This document shows positions 28,467-38,562 of a stretch of 64,000 nucleotides of DNA, one piece after another. The notes beneath the pieces are model-generated. The model saw nothing but the letters and a program-made list of their open reading frames with translations. It made no database searches and was not told the DNA's origin. Both the position numbers and the translations under genes were made by a program. The DNA comes from Streptomyces sp. YIM 121038 (GTDB taxonomy: Bacteria; Actinomycetota; Actinomycetes; Streptomycetales; Streptomycetaceae): the NCBI RefSeq assembly GCF_006088715.1, contig NZ_CP030772.1, positions 310,001 through 374,000 on the forward strand. The letters run 5' to 3'. Position 1 is the first letter of the stretch. Each line of letters begins with the position of its first letter.

Positions 28467-28780
28467 GGCGTGCGCGGGTCTGGCTGAGGCGTCTCCATCG
28501 TGACCACTGCAGGCGGCGTTCGGAAGTGTGGTGGGCTGGGCAGAGGTGGCCGATCAGGCGTCGTATTTCGGCGACGGAGAGCTGTATCAGCTGTCCGGGG
28601 CTGGTTTTGCTGCCCCTTTTTCGAGCTCGGTGGCGCGGATGGCGGTCAGGGCGGCGAGTGCGGCCATGGCGAGGGTGATGTGCCGGTACCAGGCGTCGTA
28701 GCGGCGGACCGGGTAGTGGTCGAGTCCGCATTCGTGCTTCACCGTCTGGAAGCAAGTTAACCACCCGTAGTGCACCTGAA
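28432..28780 (-). pseudogene. IS701-family transposase C-terminal fragment
   Basis: Contains VKHECGLDHYPVRRYDAWYRHITLAMAALAALTAIRATELEKG and, after a frameshift, LSVAEIRRLIGHL and LQWSRWRRLSQTRARLSHYKKR. Only the last 110 or so residues of the transposase remain. Confidence 0.75.
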
Positions 28781-28816
28781 GATGGTGCTCTTTCGGCTGG
28801 CGGCACGATAATCAGC

Positions 28817-29023
28817 GTGGATGCACTGTTGCGGCTGGCGGCCCTGGTCGACCGGCTGCGGACGGCGGCGGACGAGGCCGGGGGTGGTGGGGCATGTCCG
28901 ACACAGACGGCGAACTCCCCAGTCGGGGGTGTGGCCGCAGCTTCCTGTGGCGAGCCGGGTGGGGGCCGTGCGCCTACTGGCCCTCTGGGCGGTGCGGGCC
29001 GCGGTGAACGGGGGCGGTGCTGA
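28817..29023 (+). CDS. Small ORF ahead of the decayed serine recombinase
   Basis: Starts GTG 28817 (VDALLRLAALVDRLRTAADEAGGG) and overlaps the recombinase start by a few bases. The first 25 residues form a helix; the rest is low complexity. A comparable helix (VGALCEQVTVLANMVESALGGG) is encoded just before the recombinase at 58143, so a short accessory ORF may belong to this recombinase type. Weak support. Confidence 0.3.
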   Translation: MDALLRLAALVDRLRTAADEAGGGGACPTQTANSPVGGVAAASCGEPGGGRAPTGPLGGAGRGERGRC

Positions 29024-30596
29024 TGTCTCCGGTGATGTCACGCCCGTGGGGGCTGTCGGAGGACCGGATCCGGTCGGAGCATCGGGATCGTGCGGCGATC
29101 GTGTACGTGAGGCAGTCCAGCCGCCAGCAGGTCCTTGAGCACGCCGAGTCGGCACGATTGCAGTACGCGCTGGTGGATCGGGCCGTGAGGTTGGGCTGGG
29201 CACGTTCGCGGGTGGTGGTGATCGACGATGACCAAGGACGGTCGGCGTCGGTGGCCGACTCGCGTCCCGGGTTCCAGCGCCTGGTCACCGAGGTGACGAT
29301 GGGCCGGGCCGGCCTGGTGCTGGGGATCGAGATGTCCCGGCTGGCCCGCACCGGCCGGGACTGGCATCAACTGCTTGAGCTGTGCTCGCTGAGCGGGGCT
29401 CTGCTGGCGGACCTGGACGGGGTCTATGACTCCAGTGTCTATAACGACCGGCTGCTGCTCGGCCTCAAAGAACACGATCTCCGAGGCCGAGTTGTACCTG
29501 ATCCGACAGCGGATGTGGGGCGGCAAGCTCGCCAAGGCCGAGCGCGGCGAGCTGGTGCTGCCCCTGCCGATCGGCTACTGGCGGCGCCCCTCGGGAGAGG
29601 TTGTGCTGGAACCGGACGAGCAGGCCCAGGCGGTGGTGCGGCTCGTCTTCGACGCCTTCGACCGCCTGGGAACCCTCAACGCAGTGCTGCGCTACCTGGT
29701 GGAACATGCCGTCCAGCTACCGGTCCGGGCCCGGTGCGGGGTGAACAAGGGCGAGCTGGAGTGGCGCCGGCCCAACCGCGAGGCGTTGCAGATCATGCTG
29801 CACAACCCCGTCTACGCCGGATACTACGCACACGGGCGCCGCCGCACCGACGCGCGGCGCAAGCGACCCGGATGGGCACGGGGCGGGTGGTGAGGTCGAT
29901 GGACGAGTGGCATGTGGTCCTGCCCGGCCGGATGCCCGCCTACATCACCGAGGAACGCTATGCGCCCAACCTGGCCCGGATGGAGGCCAACCGGCAGGTT
30001 GCCGCGTCCCCCGGGGCCCCACGCTCAGGTTCCGCGCTCCTGGCAGGGCTGCTGCGGTGCGGTCGCTGCGGCGGCCACCGGATGACGGTGAGCTACCACG
30101 GCCCGGCCAGCCGCTTCCCTCGCACAACTACCACTGCGGCTACCTGCGGGCCAACTACGGCACCGGCAGCATCTGCCAGCACATCGCCGGCCCCGCCCTG
30201 GACGCCTTCATCACCGCACAGCTGCTGGCCGCCGTCACCCCTGCCACCCTCGAGGTGTCCATGCAGGCGGCCGCCCAGGCCGAGGCCGAATGCGCCGCCC
30301 TGGACCAGCTGCGGCAGCACCGCCTGGAACGCGCCCGCTACGCCGCCGACCGCGCCCGTCGCCAGTACCAGCTGGCCGAACCTGAAAACCGCCTGGTGGT
30401 ACGCCAATTGGAGAAGGACTAGGGAAGCCGCGCTCGCCGATGCCGACTGCCTGGGGGCCGACTACCAGCACTTCACCGAGACCCGGCCCGCCGTCCTGAG
30501 CCCGCGCGAACGCGCCGCCATCCAGAACCTGGCCCACGACCTCCCGGCGCTGTGGTCGGCACCGACCACCACCCTGCCCGAACGCAAAGAACTCGT
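29017..30596 (+). pseudogene. Large serine recombinase, frameshifted and 3'-truncated
   Basis: The resolvase domain is intact: AAIVYVRQSSRQQVLEH (catalytic Ser), VIDDDQGRSAS, GLVLGIEMSRLARTGRDWHQLLEL. The frame is lost near 29465 where LLLGLK should pass into SEAELYLIRQRMWGGKLAKAERGEL. The recombinase domain then continues (PIGYWRRPSGEVVLEPDEQ, REALQIMLHNPVYAGYYAHGRR). It shifts again near 29890 into EWHVVLPGRMPAYITEERY and the Zn motif LLRCGRCGGHRM, and again near 30115 and 30418. The coding sequence ends at about 30596 inside the opposing transposase remnant. It is a relative of the intact recombinase at 55.4-58.1 kb. Confidence 0.8.
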
Positions 30597-31874
30597 GCGG
30601 TGTGACGTAACCGATGCCGGCGTGGAGGCGGACCGTGTTGTATTCGGCGCGTACGGCGTCGAGTTCGGCTTCCAGCTCGTGCGGGTCGCGGATCTTCTCC
30701 AGGTGCTGCCACTCGCCCTTGACGTGGCCGAACAGCGACTCGATCCAGGCCTGGTCGTTGGGGGTGTGCGGGCGCCCGAAGTGCTGGCCGATCAGGGCTG
30801 CGGCCATGAAGGCGCGGGTGTCCGCCGAGCGCATCTGCGGCCCGTTGTCGGAGACGGCCAGCAGCACCGGCTGCCCGGCAGGCGGCGAACTCGCCGTCCT
30901 GAGTTCGGTGTTGAGACTGCGTTCGGCGAGGTGCCCCAGGCCCTCGGCGTGCAGGGCGGCGGTGAAGGCGACCGCGACCTGGAGCGAGGACTCCTCGGCG
31001 GAGACCAGGGTGGCAAGCCACTTGCGGGAGACCAGGTCCATGATGGCCAGGCAGCACCGCTGGGCCCTGGTGAAGTGCGTGAAGTCGTAGATCCAGATCG
31101 ATCTGGGGCGCCAGACGGCCCACTCGGGAAACGGCTTCTTCTCCCGCCGCTCGCGCCGTGGCGGCCCGGGCAGGTCCAGGCCCGCCTCGGCCAGCACACG
31201 CAGCACCGTCGACTCGCTCGCGTGCACCCATTCCAGCCTCGAGCCGCGGTGGGCGAGCTTGCGGTGCGAACGGTCCGTCTCGCCCCATTCCTCGGCGAGT
31301 TTGACGATCGCCTCCTTCTCCCAGGCCAGCAGCGCGTGCATAGCCTCAGCAGGTCCGGGACGGACATCGGCGAGCTGTCCGGCGGCGGCCCGTTGCTGCC
31401 AGCGCAGCACCCTCATGTGGTCCAGGCCCAGCACCGCGCCGGCCCGGCGAGCCGACCAGCCCTGGTCCGCGGCATGCCCGATCAACTGCAGCAGACCGGC
31501 CTTCACCTCAGGAGGGACCCGCGGCGGGATGGGGCCCGCGCTCAGGCCCATCGCGCTTTTCCCCGGTCCAGGTGCAGGGCGACGGCCTGCTCGGCAATCG
31601 CGCTCCGCAGCCGCTCGATCTCCGCCCGGGCCTCGGCGAGCTGGGCCTGCTCCGGGCTCTGCCCGGCCCTGCCGGGCACCGACGCGGCCAGCGCGTCCAG
31701 AGCACCCTGCTTCGCCGTCCGCGCGATCGCGACCACCGTGGCCCGGTTCACGCCTCAGTGCTCGGCGGCCTCCCGCTGCGTGTGCTGTCCCGACAGCACC
31801 ACGACGAACATCTCGCACTTCTCACTCGGCGCGAGCCGCTTCCTGGGCTTCCGCGGGGTGGTGCTTCCTGCCAT
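30597..31874 (-). pseudogene. Integrase-core (IS3-like) transposase, orfA with TGA and orfB 3'-truncated
   Basis: orfA starts at ATG 31874 (MAGSTTPRKPRKRLAPSEKC) and reads HTQREAAEH, then TGA at 31752-31754 where the helix-turn-helix would have Trp, then GVNRATVVAIARTAKQG. orfB (upstream part in ORF 30235-31818) has SHRKLAHRGSRLEWVHASESTVLRVLAEAGL, WIYDFTHFTRAQRCCLAIMDLVSRKW (first Asp), LLAVSDNGPQMRS (second Asp) and NDQAWIESLFGHVKGEW (Glu). It ends at GIGYVTPHEF, where it is fused to recombinase DNA at about 30597, so the last residues and the right end are lost. Confidence 0.75.
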
Positions 31875-31889
31875 GACCGGCAATCTTCC

Positions 31890-32580
31890 AGATCAAGGGC
31901 CTCGGGCCCGGGATCTGGTTGGGTGTTTCCTCCCGATCTTGGCTCATTAATTCAGACGCATACGGCCGCCCTCGTCCACTGGCAGTCATTCCTCGACGCC
32001 AACCCCACCATGCACTCCACCCGCACCACCTGCCGCCTGCACACCATGCGCCAACTCCTGCACCCCCACCGCCGCCACCACACCACCGCCCACCTCCTCA
32101 CCCAAGCGTCCACCCTCCACTGAGACGGCGGACGGTGCGGCGTCGGCCCTATCGGCACCTGTGCGTTTGGCTTCAGCCGTGCCATGGCCCGCAGCTGTCA
32201 CTCGGGCACGATCAGAGAAGTCGTACGCCTCGACGATCTGCGGCCGCGCTCTGTGCGCCTGTGCGACGCCCGGATGCCCCTCCGGCTCGGTAGCTTCGGT
32301 CGCTTCGGAAACCTCGCCCTTCTTCAGATCCATGCTGGAGTAGGAGAGCTCGTACGTAAACGGATCTTGCACACCGTCATGGATGCGCCATCGGCGCGCC
32401 CGGCTACCGGGCCATCGCCGCAGTACACCCGCGGAACCTTTCCCGCTTGAGCCGTCTGTACGAATCACAGCACTCGCGTACAAGAAACCTGCAGGAAGAG
32501 GGCCCCGGATCGTGTCCCTTGTCGTGGTGTATGGGATCAGTGAGGTTGATCCTCGGGAGTGGACACCGGGTTTCATCTTG
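31890..32580. other. Junction region without a clear gene
   Basis: The plus strand to 32123 reads LVHWQSFLDANPTMHSTRTTCRLHTMRQLL, possibly the tail of a lost protein. The minus strand around 32150-32350 reads SSMDLKKGEVSEATEATEPEG and further acidic/alanine-rich sequence. Neither has a ribosome site or a recognisable domain. I see IS edges and scraps only. Confidence 0.4.
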
Positions 32581-32584
32581 TGAT

Positions 32585-33869
32585 TTATCCGGTGCGGCGT
32601 AGTTTGGTGCCGACCTTGTGGTGAGCCGGTCGGCGGTAGGACTCGCCGGTGACCAGGAGCAGGCCCACGTCGTAGCGGTTCGCGGGGCGGCGATTCTTCG
32701 AGCCGGGCGGGCGCCCCGGGCCGGGGCGAGCGGGTTTCGGCACTGCGGCCGGTGTTGAGGTTCTGGCGTGCAGGTGTCGGAACCCGCGTCGTACTCGGGC
32801 CGGGGTGAGCTTGTTCGGTTCGGCTGGCTTCTCCCACGGCCGTCGCAGGTCAGTGGTCAGGGAGCGGGCGAGGCGGAGCTGGGTGCAGGCGGTGACGATC
32901 AGCCAGGTCCAGCGGTCCGCCGCCTCGGCTTCCCGCAGTCTCGGAGCGGTCCAGCCGAGTATCTGCTTGATCATCCGGAAGAAGTGCTCGATGTCGAAGC
33001 GCCGCAGGAAGGTCTGCCAGGCCAGATCGGTCTCTGCAGGGCCGGCAGCGGGCCGTGACCACCACAACCACAGAGGCTTGGGGTCACCGCCGCTGGGCAG
33101 GTGGTCGACCGGGAGGCGGATGACGGTGCCCTCGATCACCGGGAGCGGGCCGGGGTGGTCCCGCCAGGCGGCACGCCCTTGCAGCTCGGGGTGGAGCCGG
33201 TCCCAGCTCTGGGCGTGGGCGGTGCCGTAGCGGGTGGTCTCCGTCTTCGTCTCCGCGTCCGGGGCGCCCCAGGTTCTGACGTCCTTGAAGATGAATTCGC
33301 TGCCGTGCTTGGGCGGCCGCCCGCCAGCCGGGTTGTCCCGGGCGAACTGCGCACGGGTCGGTGCCGGGCGGCGCATCACCCGGTCCGAGCGCAGCCGTCC
33401 CAGGATCTCCACGGGCAGGTCGCGCAGCAGGTAGGCCAGCCGCATCACGTCGTAGCCTGCGTCGGCCACGATCAACACCGACGGGTCGCCCGGACTCCAC
33501 TGACCGGCGCCGACCAGGCGCTCGCCCAGGTCCCGCAGCTGTGCGGCGGTGACCGCGGCGAGGTCGTCGCCCGGCCTCAGCCGCACCACATCCAGCGGGG
33601 TGACCCACGAGGTCCGGCCCGACTCCAGGGCCACGACCCACGAGTAGGGCCAGCCCGGGATCATCTGGTGCTTGGCGTCGCCCCTGACGTAGGTGTGGCA
33701 GAACGAGCGGGCGTCGCTCGTATCGGCGTCGGGCCGAAGCCACGCCGAGACGTCCACCGCCAGCACCAGGCGGCCGTCGGCGGCGCGGGGCAGCGACAAG
33801 CCGGACAGCTCGGCCCGCAGCCGTTTGACGTCCAGGCGGCCCCGGTTCAGCGCGCCGTACAGGGCTCCG
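32585..33869 (-). pseudogene. NF041680-like transposase, N-terminus replaced by IS3 DNA
   Basis: 404+ residues of the same family as the intact gene at 23447-24931: ALYGALNRGRLDVKRLRAELSGL, RLVLAVDVSAWLRPDADTSD, FCHTYVRGDAKHQMIPGWPYS, VLIVADAGYDVMRLAYLL, LGRLRSDRVMRRP, RRFDIEHFFRMIKQILGWTAPRL, YRRPAHHKVGTKLRR. The proteins are similar but clearly not identical, so these are two related elements. At about 33869 the sequence passes without a stop into an IS3 copy, removing the first 90 or so residues. Confidence 0.8.
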
Positions 33870-33875
33870 TCCGGC

Positions 33876-34895
33876 GGAACGTGGAAGGCCGAGGTGTTTC
33901 AATGTCTCACCGTGCTCGGCTGGCCTGTAGTTCGATCCGCGGTCCGAGTGGAATATTGTGCCGTCTGTGAGTTTCCTGTTCCGGGCTGTGTTGCGGATGG
34001 CCCGGGATGTGAGGGGGGTGTGGTAGTGGTCGTCCATGGCGTAGCCGATGATTTCCTTCGTGCGGCGGTCGATGGCGGTCGCCAGGTACAGCCACCTCTC
34101 ACTGGTGGACACGTAGGTGATGTCCCCGACCGGCTTTTGGCCGGGAGCGTCGGCGGTGAAGTTCCGGCCGGCGAGGTCAGGCGCGGGGCCGGGGGTGCCC
34201 TGGGTGAGGCCGAAGCGTTTCGGCTTCGGCTGGGAGGGCTCCAGGCCCGGTTCGCGCGTGAGGCGGCGGGCCGGCTCCAGGCCGGCGGTGACGTCCCGGC
34301 GGTGCGGTTGTGCGTGGATGCGCCGGTGGCTGTAGGTGCTGTCGGAGTCCTCGAACGCCTTCGTGATGAGCAGTTTCAGTTCCTCACGCCGTTCGGCTGT
34401 CGCGGATTCGGGACGGCCTCGCCAGTCGTAGTAGCCGGATTTGGAGACGCCGAGTCGCTTGCACCTGTACCCGACGCTGTACGCGTACTCCGTCGTGTCG
34501 AGCCGCGTCTCGTTGATGAACTCGTACGTGCTCGCTGCCGGGGATCCCCCGCGAAGTACGCTGCGGCTTTTTTCAGGAAGGTGTTTTCCATCTCGGCTTC
34601 GCGGATCCGGCGTTCCAGCTCTTTGAGGCGTGCTCGTTCGCTGAGCGTCAGTTCCGCGTCTGGCGCCGGCTCCTGGCGTGCCTTGTGTTTCTTCACCCAG
34701 TCCCGGAGGGTTTCGGGGTTCATCCCGGGCTCGCGGCCTGCTTCGGAGATCGTCTTACTCGAGCTCAGCGCGACCCGGACGGCTTCTTCACGGAACTCGG
34801 GTGTGTACTTGCTGAGTGACGCCACATCGTGCTTCCTCGTTCCCTGTTCAGGGAAACCCTATTGGGTCCCTGTCCGGAAACTTCGGGGCCCCTCA
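33876..34895 (-). mobile_element. IS3-family element, copy 2, truncated
   Basis: Almost base-for-base copy of 25804-26819, ending at the same TGAGGGGCCCCGAAG terminus (34895). orfA (34376-34825) differs by RDWV for RGWV. orfB lacks its last 75 or so residues, including the catalytic Glu, because the sequence switches at GTCCGGCGGAACG into the NF041680-like remnant. It could still be mobilised only if another left end were used; treated as dead. Confidence 0.85.
34376..34825 (-). CDS. IS3-family OrfA, copy 2
   Basis: 149 codons, one residue different from the orfA at 26300-26749. It has the same helix-turn-helix and coiled coil and the same A6 slippery run. Its partner orfB is truncated, so at most it makes an end-binding OrfA. 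Confidence 0.8.
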   Translation of the reverse strand: MASLSKYTPEFREEAVRVALSSSKTISEAGREPGMNPETLRDWVKKHKARQEPAPDAELTLSERARLKELERRIREAEMENTFLKKAAAYFAGDPRQRARTSSSTRRGSTRRSTRTASGTGASDSASPNPATTTGEAVPNPRQPNGVRN

Positions 34896-35214
34896 CGGCG
34901 AGTACCCGGCGATCGTGCGGTTGTGGGAGAACGCGTGGGCCGAGTCCGTGCCCTTCCTCCAGTTCGACAGCGGGATACGGCGCGTTGTCTGCACGGCCAA
35001 CGCCATGGAGAGCGTGAACGCACGGATCCGCAAGGCCGTCCGGGCCCGCGGGCACTTCCCCAACGAGCAGGCCGCGATCAGATGCGTCTGCATGGCCATC
35101 ATGAGCCTCGACCCGACAGGGCAGGGACGCAAACGCTGGTCACAGCGATGGAAGGCAGCCCTCAACGCCTTCGAGACCACCTTCGACGGACGACCCTCCG
35201 CCACCCGCCGCTGA
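34896..35214 (+). pseudogene. IS256-family transposase C-terminal fragment
   Basis: About 105 residues in frame: YPAIVRLWENAWAESVPFLQFDSGIRRVVCTANAMESVNARIRKAVRARGHFPNEQAA (containing the terminal Glu box) and RWSQRWKAALNAFETTFDGR. Everything before this was removed at the IS3 boundary at 34895. Confidence 0.85.
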
Positions 35215-35234
35215 ACCCCCAACAACCCCAGAAA

Positions 35235-35425
35235 CACCATTCGATTTACAGACCCGAACCGGGTGTGGCTTTCATCAGGCTGCCGTTCGTGGCTGGAGAC
35301 GCTTGGCCGCCCGGTTCCCACGACGACTCGGCCGCCGATTGGGAAGTGCGAGCAAGTCGCTGAGTAGAGCAATGCCGGCGAGGTCGACCGTGGTACGCAA
35401 GACAGGAACGACCTGATGGAGCACG
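35235..35425 (+). ncRNA. Candidate IS110 bridge-RNA region (left end)
   Basis: In IS110-group elements the non-coding left end, directly upstream of the transposase gene, is transcribed as a bridge RNA pairing with target and donor DNA. Here about 190 bp of non-coding, structured-looking sequence precede the IS110 ATG at 35426. The RNA itself is inferred from family and position; I have not folded it. Confidence 0.4.
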
Positions 35426-36621
35426 ATGAGCCGGATATGGGCGGGGACCGACTGCGGCCAGACCCACCACCACACCCTGGTGCTGGACGCCGACGGCAAC
35501 ACACTGCTTTCGCGGCGCGTGACCAGTGACGAGCCGGAGCTGCTCCAGCTGCTCGCTGACGTCTTGGACCTCGCCGGGGGCAGGTCGGTGACCTGGGCGA
35601 TGGACATGACCGGTGGCGAGCCCGGCCTCCTCATCAACCTCCTGGCCAACCACGGCCAGGAACTCGTCTACATCCCCGGCGTCCCGGTCAACCGCGCCAC
35701 CAACAGCTACCGCGGACAGGGAAAGACCGACGCCCGCGACGCCCATGTGATCGCGGACCAGGCCCGGATGCGCAACGACTTGCAGCCGGTCCGCCTGGAC
35801 GATGAGGCTGTCATCGAGCTGCGGCTACTGACCGAGCGCCGGGCGGACCTTGTCTCCGAGCGGACCCGCGTCACCAACCGGCTCCGGTCCCTGCTGAACA
35901 GCATTTTCCCCGCCCTGGAACGGGCCCTGGACCTCGGCAACACCGGGCCGCTGCGACTGCTCACGGGCTACCAGACCCCGGATGCCATCCGCCGAGCCGG
36001 TGCGAAGCGGCTGACGACGTGGCTGCGCAACCGCAAGGTCCGCAGCTCCGAGGCCCTGGCCGCGAAGGCCGTCGAGGCCGCCGACCGGCAGCACACCGCA
36101 GTTGCCGGGGAGAAGGCCCATCGCCAGGATGGTCCACACCCTGGCTGAGGAGGTGATGACCCTCAACGAGAAGATCACCGAGACCGACAAGCTCATCGAG
36201 GGCCGGCTTCACGAGCACCACCTTGCCGAAGTGATCACCTCGATGCCCGGTATCGGCCCGACGCCTGGTGCCGAGTTTCTCGCTGCCGTGGGCGGCAGCC
36301 TGGACGCGTCCCCCACTGTGGACCGCTTGGCGGCGTTCGCCGGAGTCTCCCCGGCCCCACGTGTCTCGGGAAGATCAGCGGCAATCTCCACCACCCCAAG
36401 CGGTACCACCGGCGCCTGCAACGCGTCTTCTACACTTCCGCGCTGATCAGTATCCAGTGCGACCCCAACTCCCGCGCGTTCTACGACAGAAAGCGCGCGG
36501 AGGGGAAGCGGCATACGCAGGCCGTCATCGCACTCGCACGCCGTCGGGTGAACGTTCTGTGGGCTCTCATCCGTGACGGACGGTGCTACGAGATCGCACC
36601 CCCTGTCACCGAAGCGGCTTG
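35426..36621 (+). pseudogene. IS110-family transposase, two frameshifts
   Basis: Starts ATG 35426: IWAGTDCGQTHHHTLVLDADG (first Asp of DEDD), VTWAMDMTGGEPGLLINLL, YRGQGKTDARDAHVIADQAR. The frame changes near 36100 to AEEVMTLNEKITETDKLIE and VITSMPGIGPTPGAEFLAAVGG, LAAFAGVSPAPRVSG. A second shift near 36370 leads to RYHRRLQRVFYTSAL, DPNSRAFYDRKRAEGKRHTQAVIALARRRVNVLWALIRDG, ending TEAA. All domains exist but over three frames. The GVSPAPR box precedes the catalytic-serine region of Tnp_20. Confidence 0.85.
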
Positions 36622-36692
36622 ACATCAGCATTGGGAAGCGTCACTCCACTTCCAAGATCCACCGCTGACCGTACAGACCCTCCCCCTGTCCC

Positions 36693-37577
36693 TCAGCGCT
36701 TGGTGACGGCGCTCAGGCACCGGTCGATGGCCGCGTCGGGCAGGAGCCGGGACAGGATCGCCGCGGCCTGCGCGTCGGCGCCGATGCGGTAGCGGGTCCT
36801 GGGCTGCGGGGCGCTCAACGCGTGACAGACACCGCGGGCGAAGTCCTCGGGCCGGGTGCGACTCGCCTGGGCCCGCTGTTCGTTCAGCCGCAGGAACCGT
36901 TCGAAGGTGGGGCCGTAGAGCTCCCTGATGCCCTCGGGGGTCCGGTCGAGGAGTTCGTGGCCGGTCTCCCGCGCCTTGCCCCAGATGGGCGTGTTGACCG
37001 CGCCCGGCTGGACCACGCAGACCGTGACACCCTGGGGCCGCAGTTCCCTGCGGAGCGCGTCGCTCATGCCTTCCTTCGCGAACTGGCCCGTGGCGTACGC
37101 GCCGAGATACGGAGCGGCGATGCTGCCCAGGCCCGAGGTGACGTTGACGATCCGGCCGCGCGTGCGGCGCAGGTGCGGCAGGAGGGCCTGGGTGACCGCG
37201 AGGGGGCCTACGACGTTGGTGGCGAGCTGGTCTCCCAGCTCGCCCGGCGGTACGCATTCCAGGGGTGCCGACACGCACGTCCCTGCGTTGTTCACCAGCG
37301 CCCAGATGCCGTGCCCGCCCGACGCCTCGGCGACGGTGTCCGCCGCGGTGCGGATCGAGCTCTCGTCGGTGACGTCCAGGATGACGGGCAGGAGCGGCGC
37401 GGAGGCCGCTTCGGCGCGCAGCAGCTCGCCGTCGGCCTCCTTGCGCACTCCGGCGAAGACTCGGAAGCCGTGCCGTGCCAGATGCAGCGCGCAGTGCTTG
37501 CCGAGCCCGGAGGAGGCGCCGGTGATGACGACGGTTCGGCCCGCCCGGGGGCGGGCCTTCTTCTGACAGTGAATCAA
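36693..37577 (-). CDS. Short-chain dehydrogenase/reductase with YxxxQ in place of YxxxK
   Basis: 294 residues from TTG 37577, supported by AGGAG six bases upstream. A classical SDR Rossmann fold: TVVITGASSGLGKHCAL (TGxxxGxG, NADP-type Arg in VFAGVRKEA), LDVTDESSI, ALVNNAGTCVSAPLE, GRIVNVTSGLGSIAAPYLGAYATGQFAKEG, then VQPGAVNTPIWG. Ser and Tyr of the catalytic set are present, but the Lys of YxxxK is Gln (YATGQ). The Lys normally lowers the Tyr pKa and holds the cofactor ribose, so activity is doubtful or different. Overall most similar in layout to retinol/oxoacyl-type SDRs of about 290 aa. It lies in the direction of the NRPS operon, 13 bp from the inserted IS5-type element, and was probably the third gene of that operon. 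Confidence 0.8.
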   Translation of the reverse strand: MIHCQKKARPRAGRTVVITGASSGLGKHCALHLARHGFRVFAGVRKEADGELLRAEAASAPLLPVILDVTDESSIRTAADTVAEASGGHGIWALVNNAGTCVSAPLECVPPGELGDQLATNVVGPLAVTQALLPHLRRTRGRIVNVTSGLGSIAAPYLGAYATGQFAKEGMSDALRRELRPQGVTVCVVQPGAVNTPIWGKARETGHELLDRTPEGIRELYGPTFERFLRLNEQRAQASRTRPEDFARGVCHALSAPQPRTRYRIGADAQAAAILSRLLPDAAIDRCLSAVTKR

Positions 37578-37590
37578 TTCGGGCTCCTGA

Positions 37591-38458
37591 GGGGTGTCCC
37601 GTAACTGCTGGTCACGGGTGGGATGATCTTGCTGTGGCTGGTGTGATCACGGGGTCGGAGCCGTCCTGGATAGCCCGGTTCACTGGGCTGAGTCCACGTC
37701 AGTTCGGCAGGTTGATCGCCGCGTTGCGGCGAGAGGGTGCGGGCCCGGTCCGCAAGGGCAGGCCGTGGAGCCTGCCGCTGGAGGACCGGGTTCTGCTGGT
37801 CGCCGCGTACTGGCGCACCAATCTGACCCTGCGGCAGCTTGCCCCGTTGTTCGGGGTGTCGAAGTCGGCCGCCGACCGCATCATCGACCAGGTCGGGCCG
37901 GCGCTCGCCCTCCAGCAGCGCAAGCGGTTCCGCAAGGGCACCGTCCTGATCGTGGCCGGCACCCTGGTCCCCACTCGTGACCACACGGTCGCCGAGCAGT
38001 CGAAGAACTACCGGTACTCCACCAGCCACCAGGTCGTCATCGACGCCGACACCCGCCTGGTCGTAGCCGTCGGGCGCCCACTGCCCGGCAACCGCAACGA
38101 CTGCAAGGCGTGGGAGCTGTCCGGTACGAAGGCCGCCGTCGGCCGGACCACGGTGATCGCGGACGGAGGCTACCGGGGAACCGGTCTGGTCATCCCGCAC
38201 CGCCGTGAGCCGGGCCAGTCCGAACTCCCGGCCTGCAAAGAAGACCACAACACCTCCCACCGCAAAGTCCGCGCCCGGGTCGAGCACGCCTTCGCCCGGA
38301 TGAAAACCTGGAAGATCCTCCGCGACTGCCGCCTGAAAGGCGACGGCGTCCACCACGCCATCCTCGGCATCGCCCGCCTGCACAACCCCACCCTGGCCGG
38401 GTGACGGGTAAACGCCGCAGGCCAACCGGCATACCGTAGATCATTTACGGGACAAGCC
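37591..38458 (+). mobile_element. IS112-like IS5-family element between biosynthetic genes
   Basis: Ends: GGGGTGTCCCGTAA at 37591 and, complemented, GGCTTGTCCCGTAA ending at 38458. One transposase gene on the plus strand, opposite to the biosynthetic operon. It sits 6 bp upstream of the SDR ribosome site and about 100 bp after the monooxygenase stop, so it separates the SDR from the operon. Confidence 0.8.
37634..38404 (+). pseudogene. IS112-like transposase with first catalytic Asp changed to Ala
   Basis: 256 residues, full length and uninterrupted: FTGLSPRQFGRLIAALRREG, YWRTNLTLRQLAPLFGVSKSAADRII (helix-turn-helix), TRDHTVAEQSKNYRYSTSHQVVIDADTRLVVAVGRPLPGNRNDCKAWE, IADGGYRGTGLVIPHR (second Asp), RKVRARVEHAFARMKTWKILRDCR (Glu). 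The first motif, normally DGTLVPT, reads AGTLVPT (GTG GCC GGC at about 37954). Loss of this metal ligand should abolish strand cleavage, so the gene is a functional pseudogene despite its intact frame. Confidence 0.75.
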
Positions 38459-38562
38459 TTAGGCTGGACGCTGGGGCGTGCGATGCGTGGGGTGGGTTTC
38501 TGTCCGCGGGCGGACCGGGGCGGCGTGGGCCGCCTCGGCGCCGGCTTCGTACGACCCGCCGT

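Noticed and set aside
25527..34895. The two IS3 copies plus contents as a composite transposon
   Set aside because: Both are in the same orientation, but copy 2 lacks its outer left end and the catalytic Glu. No flanking target duplication is seen, and the interior is itself rearranged.
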